12,222 nucleotides of DNA from the NCBI GenBank assembly GCA_937897495.1, contig CALCBL010000494.1, positions 1 through 12,222 on the forward strand, given 5' to 3'. This document shows positions 6,539-12,222 of the stretch, one piece after another. The translations under genes and the position numbers were made by a program. The notes under the pieces are model-generated. The model saw only the letters and a program-made list of their open reading frames with translations. It was not told where the DNA came from and ran no database searches. Position 1 is the stretch's first letter. Each line of letters starts with the position of its first letter. This DNA is from an uncultured Burkholderiales bacterium (lineage in GTDB: Bacteria; Pseudomonadota; Gammaproteobacteria; Burkholderiales; Burkholderiaceae_C).

Positions 6539-8060
6539 GTGCCGCCTTGGCACCGTCGCCAGCTGCAATCACAATTTGTTTGAATGGCACGGTGGTGCAA
6601 TCGCCGGCGGCAAACACGCCGGGCACATTGGTGTGGCCTTTGGCATCGACCACAATTTCGCCGAACTTAGACAGCTCTAATGTGTCTTTCAAGAACTCGG
6701 TGTTGGGAATCAGGCCAATTTGAACAAACACACCTTCCAAGGCAATGTGCTGCTCTTGGCCAGTGACACGATCCTTAAAGCCAATGCCATTGACCACACT
6801 GCCGTCACCTGTAATTTCGGTGGTCTGCGCGTTGGTGTGAACCGTCACGTTGGGCAGGCTTTTCAGCTTGTTGACCAACACGGCATCGGCTTTGAGCTGG
6901 TCGGCAAATTCAATCACGGTGACATGCGCCACGATGCCTGCCAAATCGATGGCGGCTTCAATGCCAGAATTGCCACCGCCAATCACTGCGGTGCGTTTGC
7001 CTTTGAACAAGGGACCATCGCAATGCGGGCAATAGGCCACGCCTTTGTTTTTGTATTCTTGCTCGCCGGGCACATTGACATTGCGCCATCTGGCTCCGGT
7101 CGACAAAATAACCGTGCGGGCTTTCAAGACACCCCCATTTTCCATTTGCACTTGAATCAGACCGCCCTCCTCTTCAGCCGGAATAATTTTTGCCGCGCGC
7201 TGCAAATTCATGATGTCAGCACCATAGTGACGCACTTGGGCTTCCATGTCTGCGCCAAATTTAGGACCATCAGTTTCCAAAACTGAAATGTAGTTTTCAA
7301 TGGCCATGGTGTCGTTCACCTGACCGCCAAAACGTTCTGCTGCCACACCCACGCGAATGCCTTTGCGTGCGGCATAAACGGCGGCTGCAGCGCCAGCCGG
7401 ACCACCGCCCACAATCAGCACATCGAAGTTTTCTTTGGCATTGATTTTGGCGGCTTCGCGGCTTGCAGAACCCGTGTCGATTTTGGCCACAATTTCTTCC
7501 ACCAACATGCGGCCTGAACCAAACACCTTGCCATTTAAAAATACCATGGGTACGGCCATGATTTCGCGCTCAGTCACTTCTTGCTGGAAGGCGCCGCCTT
7601 CAATGACCACGGTCTTCACTTTGGGATTGAAAATGGCCATGAGCGACAAAGCCTGAACCACGTCAGGGCAGTTGTGACAGGACAAGGACATGTAGACCTC
7701 AAAGTTGAAATCGCCGTCTAGCGCCCTGATGGCGTCGAGCACGTCTTGCTCTACTTTGGGGGGATGGCCACCCGTCCACAACAAGGCCAAGACCAAGGAG
7801 GTGAACTCATGGCCAAGTGGCAAGCCTGCAAATCGAACACCTTGGGTTTCGCCTTCTCGGACTACGACAAATGAAGGTGTGCGGACATCCGAACCTGATG
7901 TGTCCAGCGTCACTTTGTCTGACAAAGCCACGATGGTCTCTAGCAAGCTGCGCATCTCAACGCCGGTCTCGCTGTCGTCTAACGTGGCGATCAAGCGGAT
8001 GGGGTTTCTCAGCATGCCCAAGTAGGTTTGCAATTGCGATTTGAGGGTGTCGTCTAACAT
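6495..8060 (-). CDS. ahpF: Alkyl hydroperoxide reductase subunit F
   Basis: A 521-residue FAD/NADH disulfide reductase that reduces oxidised AhpC. The N-terminal domain has two thioredoxin-like folds with the redox pair SCHNCPD (C128, C131), which passes electrons to AhpC. The thioredoxin-reductase-like part follows, with FAD site [10 protein letters not shown] (218-227), the second redox pair CPHC (C344, C347), NADH site GGGNSG (361-366), and the C-terminal FAD motif GVFAAGDCT. Length agrees with the E. coli protein (521). The ATG is preceded by AGGA at a suitable distance. It lies 106 bp downstream of ahpC in the same direction, with a large palindrome between them. The stop at 6495 lies inside the 3' end of the convergent DUF423 gene. 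Confidence 0.97.
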   Translation of the reverse strand: MLDDTLKSQLQTYLGMLRNPIRLIATLDDSETGVEMRSLLETIVALSDKVTLDTSGSDVRTPSFVVVREGETQGVRFAGLPLGHEFTSLVLALLWTGGHPPKVEQDVLDAIRALDGDFNFEVYMSLSCHNCPDVVQALSLMAIFNPKVKTVVIEGGAFQQEVTEREIMAVPMVFLNGKVFGSGRMLVEEIVAKIDTGSASREAAKINAKENFDVLIVGGGPAGAAAAVYAARKGIRVGVAAERFGGQVNDTMAIENYISVLETDGPKFGADMEAQVRHYGADIMNLQRAAKIIPAEEEGGLIQVQMENGGVLKARTVILSTGARWRNVNVPGEQEYKNKGVAYCPHCDGPLFKGKRTAVIGGGNSGIEAAIDLAGIVAHVTVIEFADQLKADAVLVNKLKSLPNVTVHTNAQTTEITGDGSVVNGIGFKDRVTGQEQHIALEGVFVQIGLIPNTEFLKDTLELSKFGEIVVDAKGHTNVPGVFAAGDCTTVPFKQIVIAAGDGAKAALSAFDHLIRTPVAA

Positions 8061-8117
8061 GGTATTTTTTCCTGATGCAATTTCAAATTCAAGTCGGTGC
8101 GCTGCACAGGCTTACGC

Positions 8118-8143
8118 TCAACGCCCTGAGTTCAGGGCGTTGA
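8118..8143 (-). repeat. 26-nt palindrome between ahpC and ahpF
   Basis: TCAACGCCCTGA (8118-8129) and TCAGGGCGTTGA (8132-8143) are perfect inverse complements separated by 2 nt. In RNA this would be a strong GC-rich hairpin. On the minus strand it is not followed by a T-run, so it is not a standard intrinsic terminator for ahpC; a 3'-end stabiliser, processing site or partial attenuator that lowers ahpF relative to ahpC is more likely. Confidence 0.75.
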
Positions 8144-8166
8144 ACTTTTCAGTGATGTGTTCGAAT

Positions 8167-8730
8167 TTAGATCTTGCCGACCAAGTCGAGTGAAGGTGTC
8201 AAAGTCTTAGCGCCTTCTTTCCACTTAGCAGGGCACACTTGACCAGGGTTGGCTGCTGTGTACTGAGCGGCAGTCAACTTGCGCAATGTTTCTGACACGT
8301 CACGAGCGATCTCGTTGGAGTGCACTTCCATGGTCTTGATCGTGCCTTCTGGGTTGATGATGAAGGTACCGCGCAAAGCCAGGCCTTCTTCAGGAATATG
8401 CACGCCAAACGCATTGGTGAGGGTGTGTGTCGGGTCGCCCACCAATGGGAACTTGGCTTTGCCCACTGCGGGTGAAGTCTCGTGCCACACTTTGTGTGAA
8501 AAGTGGGTATCGGTGGTCACGATGTACACCTCGGCACCGGCCTTTTGGAAGGCTGGGTAGTTGTCTGCAGCGTCTTCAATTTCTGTAGGGCAGTTGAAAG
8601 TAAAAGCGGCTGGCATGAAAATCAAAACAGACCATTTGCCCTTGAGGCTGGCGTCTGAAACTTCAATGAACTTGCCGTTGTGGAAAGCTTGGGTTTTGAA
8701 GGGCTGAACTTGCGTATTGATAAGTGTCAT
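8167..8730 (-). CDS. ahpC: Alkyl hydroperoxide reductase subunit C (2-Cys peroxiredoxin)
   Basis: A 187-residue typical 2-Cys peroxiredoxin that reduces H2O2, organic peroxides and peroxynitrite in the cytoplasm and is recycled by AhpF. The peroxidatic cysteine is C47 within PAAFTFNCPTE; the resolving cysteine is C166 in QVCPAKW, near the C-terminus that closes with DLVGKI. Length equals E. coli AhpC. An AGGT Shine-Dalgarno lies upstream of the ATG at 8728-8730. First gene of ahpC-ahpF, with an OxyR-like tandem site about 85-120 bp upstream of the start codon and a small hairpin in the leader. Confidence 0.97.
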   Translation of the reverse strand: MTLINTQVQPFKTQAFHNGKFIEVSDASLKGKWSVLIFMPAAFTFNCPTEIEDAADNYPAFQKAGAEVYIVTTDTHFSHKVWHETSPAVGKAKFPLVGDPTHTLTNAFGVHIPEEGLALRGTFIINPEGTIKTMEVHSNEIARDVSETLRKLTAAQYTAANPGQVCPAKWKEGAKTLTPSLDLVGKI

Positions 8731-8764
8731 GGTGTTACCTAGAGGATGGTTTTAAAAAATGCTT

Positions 8765-8780
8765 AATGAGAAAACTCATT
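8765..8780 (-). repeat. Short hairpin in the ahpC leader
   Basis: AATGAG and CTCATT form a perfect 6-bp inverted repeat around a 4-nt loop (AAAA on the plus strand, TTTT in the ahpC transcript direction). In the ahpC sense the stem is followed a few bases later by a run of six T (minus strand of 8753-8758). The stem has few G-C pairs, so it is at best a weak attenuator or a mRNA-stabilising structure. Confidence 0.4.
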
Positions 8781-8804
8781 GAGGCCTATCGTAAACCCTA
8801 ATAG

Positions 8805-8852
8805 TGACAACCCTGATTGGGATTACTTATGAGTGCGATAGTTTTCATTTGC
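8805..8852 (-). promoter_or_regulatory. Candidate OxyR site and -35 element upstream of ahpC
   Basis: Two 15-bp elements, ATTGGGATTACTTAT (8816-8830) and ATAGTTTTCATTTGC (8838-8852), are exactly 7 bp apart as in the OxyR consensus ATAG-N-T-N3-A-N-CTAT in tandem. Each matches 7 of 10 fixed positions. Five bases beyond it in the ahpC direction is TTGTCA (minus strand, 8805-8810), a good -35, with only a poor -10 downstream, as expected for an activator-dependent promoter. OxyR control of ahpC is well established in proteobacteria; this site is a prediction. Confidence 0.5.
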
Positions 8853-8865
8853 ATCCCCCATGCAT

Positions 8866-8890
8866 AATTGACGTTAACGTAAGGTCAATT
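8866..8890 (+). promoter_or_regulatory. Nested dyad operator, LiuR-like, upstream of the SDR gene
   Basis: A perfect 7-bp inverted repeat AATTGAC (8866-8872) / GTCAATT (8884-8890) encloses, slightly off-centre, the perfect 10-bp palindrome ACGTTAACGT (8871-8880). The core TTGACGTTAACGTAAG resembles, from memory, the operators of LiuR, a MerR-family repressor of branched-chain amino acid and fatty acid breakdown in proteobacteria. A -10-like CATAAT (8863-8868) overlaps its left edge, so binding would block transcription. The role of the downstream gene in isoleucine-type acyl-CoA oxidation fits. Confidence 0.5.
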
Positions 8891-8905
8891 CATCAAGGGG
8901 CATCC

Positions 8906-9664
8906 ATGGACATCCAAGACAAGGTTTTCATCGTGACGGGCGGCGCATCAGGTCTGGGCGAAGGCACTGCCCGCATGTTGGCGGCCCATGGCGGCAAAGT
9001 GGTCATTGCGGACATGCAAGCTGAAAAAGGCGAGGCCATCGCCAAAGAATTAGGCGGCGCTTTCGTCAAGTGCGACGTTAGCAACGAGGCCGACGGTCAA
9101 GCTGTCGTTGCCAAGGCTGTGTCGCTTGGCAAATTGGTTGGCTTGGTAAATTGTGCTGGCATCGCCCCTGCCGAAAAAACAGTGGGTAAAAATGGCGCGC
9201 ATTCACTGGCGGTATTTAGCAAAACCATCACCGTCAATTTGATTGGCAGCTTCAACATGATTCGCTTGGCCTCTGAGGCCATGTGCAAGAACGAACCCGA
9301 AGCCACAGGCGAACGCGGTGTGATGATTTCCACGGCCTCAGTGGCAGCCTATGATGGTCAAATTGGGCAGGCGGCATACGCCGCGTCTAAAGGCGGCGTG
9401 GTAGGCATGACCTTGCCCATTGCGCGCGATTTAGCACGCAACGGCATTCGCAACATGACCATTGCGCCTGGTATTTTTGGCACGCCCATGGTGTTTGGCA
9501 TGCCTCAAGAAGTACAAGACGCATTGGCAGCGGCTGTCCCCTTTCCTAGCCGTCTAGGAACACCCCATGATTACGCCAAGTTGGTGAAACACATTTTGGA
9601 AAATGACATGCTCAATGGTGAAGTGATTCGCTTGGATGGTGCCATTCGATTGGCCCCCAAGTAA
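8906..9664 (+). CDS. 3-hydroxyacyl-CoA dehydrogenase, short-chain type (HSD17B10-like)
   Basis: A 252-residue short-chain dehydrogenase/reductase. The nucleotide site is TGGASGLG (11-18); D36 at the end of the second strand selects NAD over NADP; the active site is S145 in [14 protein letters not shown], then Y158 and K162 in YAASK. The [19 protein letters not shown] context is that of type II 3-hydroxyacyl-CoA / 3-hydroxy-2-methylbutyryl-CoA dehydrogenases (HSD10 group), which act in isoleucine breakdown and beta-oxidation. The ATG at 8906 follows a clear AAGGGG Shine-Dalgarno (8895-8900). The frame extends upstream to 8804, but that would run through the candidate operators and lacks a ribosome site. 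No other beta-oxidation gene adjoins it. It converges on acs with 9 bp between stop codons. Confidence 0.92.
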   Translation: MDIQDKVFIVTGGASGLGEGTARMLAAHGGKVVIADMQAEKGEAIAKELGGAFVKCDVSNEADGQAVVAKAVSLGKLVGLVNCAGIAPAEKTVGKNGAHSLAVFSKTITVNLIGSFNMIRLASEAMCKNEPEATGERGVMISTASVAAYDGQIGQAAYAASKGGVVGMTLPIARDLARNGIRNMTIAPGIFGTPMVFGMPQEVQDALAAAVPFPSRLGTPHDYAKLVKHILENDMLNGEVIRLDGAIRLAPK

Positions 9665-9673
9665 GCACTCCGA

Positions 9674-11635
9674 TCAATACGTTTGACCCAGCTGGCCTAA
9701 GATGGCTGGGTTTTCCAAGGTGCTGATGTCTTGCGTAATTTCCTCGCCTTTGGCCAAGCTGCGCAGCAAACGGCGCATGATTTTGCCTGAGCGTGTTTTG
9801 GGCAAGTTCTCGCCAAAGCGAATGTCCTTGGGCTTGGCAATCGGGCCAATTTCTTTGGCAATGTGATCGCGCAATTGTTTGGCAATGGCCTTGCCTTCGT
9901 CGCCAGTGGGCAAGGGGCGCTTGAGCACCACAAACGCACAGATGGCTTCGCCGGTTGTTTCATCGGGGCGACCGACCACCGCAGCTTCCGCCACCAGCTC
10001 GGTGCAACTGACCAAGGCCGATTCAATTTCCATGGTGCCCATGCGGTGGCCCGACACATTCAACACGTCGTCAATGCGGCCCGTGATGGTGAAATAACCA
10101 GACTCAGCATCGCGAATGGCACCGTCGCCGGCCAAGTAATACTTACCTTGAAAATCGGCTGGGTAGTAGCTCTTCACAAAGCGTTCTGGGTCACCCCAGA
10201 TGGTTCGAATCATGGAAGGCCATGGGCGCTTAACCACCAAGATACCGCCTTGGCCGTTGGGCATGTCTTTGCCTGTTTCGTCCACGATGGCCGCTTGTAT
10301 GCCCGGGAAAGGAAGTGTGCAAGAACCCGGCACCATGGGCGTCACGCCAGGCAGTGGCGTGATCATGTGGCCACCGGTTTCGGTTTGCCAGAAGGTGTCG
10401 ACAATGGGGCAGTTACCGCCGCCCACATGCTTGTGGTACCACTCCCAAGCAGCAGGGTTGATGGGCTCGCCCACGGAACCCAGTAAGCGCAAACTGCTTA
10501 AGTTGTAGCTCTTTGGATGCACAGCATCGTTGGCTTCAGCAGCCTTGATCAAAGAGCGAATGGCAGTAGGCGCCGTGTAAAAAATAGAGACCTTGTGGTC
10601 TTGAATCATTTTCCAAAAGCGGCCTGCGTCTGGAAATGTGGGCACGCCCTCAAACACAATTTCTGTGCCGCCCAATGCAAGGGGGCCGTAGGTAATGTAG
10701 GTGTGACCTGTGACCCAACCGATGTCGGCCGTGCACCAAAACACGTCGTCTTGTTTCAAGTCGAAGGTCCACTTGGTGGTCAGGGCTGCGTGCAACAAGT
10801 AACCGCCTGTAGAGTGCTGAACGCCTTTGGGCTTGCCTGTAGAGCCTGAGGTGTAGAGTAAGAACAAGGGATGCTCAGCACCCACCCATTCTGGTTCGCA
10901 GGTGGTGGCTTGCTTGGCCACCAAGTCGTGCATCCACGTGTCGCGACCTGACGTCATGGCGATATCGGCGCCGCTGCGCTTCACCACCAACACATCTTTG
11001 ATGCTGCCGCAACCGCCCAATGCAATGGCGTCGTCCACAATGGATTTCAATGGCAACTGCTTGCCACCGCGAATTTGGTGGTCGGCTGTAATCACTGCTT
11101 TGGCGCCAGTATCTTCAATGCGATCGCGCAATGACTGGGCTGAGAACCCACCGAACACCACGGAGTGTGTGGCGCCAATGCGGGCGCAGGCTTGCATGGC
11201 CGCCACGCCATCAATGGACATGGAAATGTAAATGATGACGCGGTCGCCTTTTTGGATGCCGATGGATTTGAGGCCGTTGGCAATTTGGCAGGTTTTAGCC
11301 AGCAATTCGCTGTAGGTAATGCGTGTGATTTCACCGCCGTCGGCTTCAAAAATGAGGGCGGTTTTATTGCCTAGGCCTTTTTCCACATTGCGGTCTAGGC
11401 AGTTGTACGAGGCATTCAGGGTGCCGTCTTCGAACCATTTGAAGAAAGGCGCTTTGGATTCATCCAAAACCTTGGTAAAGGGGGTTTTCCAAGAAATGAA
11501 CTCCTTGGCCAGCCGAGCCCAGTAGCCCTCGTAATCGGCTTCAGCCTCATTGCCAAGGGCTTGATAAGCCGGCATGCCTGAGATGTGTGCATTTTTAACG
11601 AAGTCAGCACTGGGCTGGTAAAGGGTGGCGCTCAT
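9674..11635 (-). CDS. acs: Acetyl-CoA synthetase (AMP-forming)
   Basis: A 653-residue acetate:CoA ligase converting acetate, ATP and CoA to acetyl-CoA, AMP and PPi in the cytoplasm. Seen: the N-terminal Acs extension ([16 protein letters not shown]), P-loop motif [11 protein letters not shown] (261-271), [15 protein letters not shown], the hinge and C-terminal domain motif [13 protein letters not shown], and [11 protein letters not shown] with catalytic K618, the lysine that protein acetyltransferases block in Acs of other bacteria. Length fits Acs (about 650) rather than propionyl-CoA synthetase. The ATG at 11633-11635 has a perfect AGGAG at the right distance; the frame extends nine codons further to 11662 but without a good ribosome site. 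The TGA at 9674 almost abuts the convergent dehydrogenase gene. I found no convincing promoter in the 159 bp shared with the divergent gene. Confidence 0.96.
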   Translation of the reverse strand: MSATLYQPSADFVKNAHISGMPAYQALGNEAEADYEGYWARLAKEFISWKTPFTKVLDESKAPFFKWFEDGTLNASYNCLDRNVEKGLGNKTALIFEADGGEITRITYSELLAKTCQIANGLKSIGIQKGDRVIIYISMSIDGVAAMQACARIGATHSVVFGGFSAQSLRDRIEDTGAKAVITADHQIRGGKQLPLKSIVDDAIALGGCGSIKDVLVVKRSGADIAMTSGRDTWMHDLVAKQATTCEPEWVGAEHPLFLLYTSGSTGKPKGVQHSTGGYLLHAALTTKWTFDLKQDDVFWCTADIGWVTGHTYITYGPLALGGTEIVFEGVPTFPDAGRFWKMIQDHKVSIFYTAPTAIRSLIKAAEANDAVHPKSYNLSSLRLLGSVGEPINPAAWEWYHKHVGGGNCPIVDTFWQTETGGHMITPLPGVTPMVPGSCTLPFPGIQAAIVDETGKDMPNGQGGILVVKRPWPSMIRTIWGDPERFVKSYYPADFQGKYYLAGDGAIRDAESGYFTITGRIDDVLNVSGHRMGTMEIESALVSCTELVAEAAVVGRPDETTGEAICAFVVLKRPLPTGDEGKAIAKQLRDHIAKEIGPIAKPKDIRFGENLPKTRSGKIMRRLLRSLAKGEEITQDISTLENPAILGQLGQTY

Positions 11636-11794
11636 TCTGTGTCTCCTGGGGAACTTATTCAAATTAGTAGTGCTGAATGTCGTGCTTGGCTCTTACAAAG
11701 CCCTGACTGACAGTATTCTTTCATATCTTGCCAAAACCGACACATTTATGCAAAGGCACGGCTTTAAAATCAAACAAACTCTTAAAGATCATCC

Positions 11795-12222
11795 ATGGCT
11801 TCAAACCCACAACCTCATCCCAAAAAAACGGACCTCCGCCCCCTGCCTAAGCTGATTTTTGCCAGCCGGTGGCTGCAACTTCCCCTCTACCTCGGCTTGA
11901 TTTTGGCGCAAGGTGTTTATGTGTTTCATTTTTGGGTGGAGTTGGTGCATCTTTTGGAAGCCGTATTTGGCAGTCAAACAGCCCTTCAAGCTTTGATCTC
12001 TGGCATTGGTTACAAAGTTGACGCCCCCATCACGCAATTGAATGAGACCATCATCATGCTGGTGGTCTTGGCGCTCATTGACGTGGTCATGATTTCAAAC
12101 CTGCTCATCATGGTCATTGTGGGTGGCTACGAAACATTTGTGTCGCGCATGGATTTGGAAAACCACCCCGATCAACCAGAATGGCTGAGTCATGTGAATG
12201 CGTCTGTTTTGAAAGTGAAATT
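11795..12222 (+). CDS. UPF0114 (YqhA-type) family membrane protein (partial, C-terminus outside window)
   Basis: The first 142 residues of an inner-membrane protein that runs off the window. After a hydrophilic 20-residue N-terminus comes [20 protein letters not shown] (the A-S-R-W-L-x-x-P-x-Y signature of UPF0114), a first helix, a loop, then a helix with [30 protein letters not shown], closely following the family phrase D-x-x-x-x-x-x-L-L-x-M-V-x-x-G-Y-E-x-F-V-S, and [15 protein letters not shown], which corresponds to the WLGKMDATSLKNK segment of E. coli YqhA. Function is not known. The loop between the first two helices seems longer than in YqhA. Start chosen at the ATG matching the family N-terminus; ribosome site is weak (AAAGA upstream). 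Divergent from acs. Confidence 0.9.
   Translation, partial: MASNPQPHPKKTDLRPLPKLIFASRWLQLPLYLGLILAQGVYVFHFWVELVHLLEAVFGSQTALQALISGIGYKVDAPITQLNETIIMLVVLALIDVVMISNLLIMVIVGGYETFVSRMDLENHPDQPEWLSHVNASVLKVK

Noticed and set aside
6720..7286. Plus-strand 188-codon open frame opposite ahpF
   Set aside because: Shadow of the AhpF reading frame; no ribosome site or recognisable domain.
8804..8905. Upstream in-frame extension of the short-chain dehydrogenase
   Set aside because: It runs through the OxyR-like and LiuR-like elements and lacks a ribosome site; the ATG at 8906 has AAGGGG and matches the family start.
9863..10486. Plus-strand 207-codon open frame opposite acs
   Set aside because: It is antisense to strongly conserved Acs sequence, has low-complexity His/Gly-rich composition, and shows no family signature.
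11636..11794. Promoters in the acs / UPF0114 divergent region
   Set aside because: Several AT-rich hexamers are present but none pairs with a proper -35 at 16-18 bp on either strand, so no call was made.

Overview
The window looks like a chromosomal segment of a Burkholderiales betaproteobacterium, most likely a Comamonadaceae member of moderate GC (Limnohabitans or Polaromonas type). This is inferred from the protein families present (a Phasin_2-type phasin, a LivH-LivM fusion permease, a DUF423 protein, AhpC/AhpF, Acs) and from codon use; no rRNA or other taxonomic marker is present. No mobile element, CRISPR array, tRNA or rRNA was seen. The window is densely coding, with no gene-free stretch over 300 bp.

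Region 1 (1-4169, minus strand) is one compact operon. In transcription order it encodes a class IV (HDAC11-like) deacetylase-family hydrolase, a hotdog-fold acyl-CoA thioesterase, an FMN nitroreductase, a fused LivH-LivM branched-chain-type permease, and a LivG-type ATPase cut by the window edge. The last three junctions are 4-bp ATGA stop/start overlaps. The gene set suggests uptake and processing of an acylated or carboxylic compound, but the substrate cannot be read from the sequence.

Region 2 (4170-5030) holds a phasin gene (plus strand). Upstream is a candidate sigma-70 promoter flanked by two near-identical 17-bp imperfect dyads, likely sites for a PhaR-type repressor. Downstream is a strong, probably bidirectional terminator facing the next gene.

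Region 3 (5031-6538) has a patatin-like phospholipase lipoprotein (minus) divergent from a small DUF423 membrane protein (plus). The latter's 3' end overlaps the convergent ahpF by 44 bp.

Region 4 (6495-8850) is the peroxide-detoxifying pair ahpC-ahpF (minus), separated by 106 bp that contain a 26-nt near-perfect palindrome. Upstream of ahpC is an OxyR-like tandem site next to a -35-like element.

Region 5 (8866-9664) is a type II 3-hydroxyacyl-CoA dehydrogenase of the short-chain dehydrogenase family (plus), preceded by nested dyads resembling LiuR operators. It converges, with a 9-bp gap, on acs (acetyl-CoA synthetase, minus). Divergent from acs, at the right edge, is the start of a UPF0114/YqhA-family membrane protein. 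Several genes concern acyl-CoA and carbon storage metabolism (thioesterase, phasin, 3-hydroxyacyl-CoA dehydrogenase, Acs). Most of the window is conventional; the best leads are the class IV deacetylase/thioesterase/nitroreductase/transporter operon and the candidate operators.
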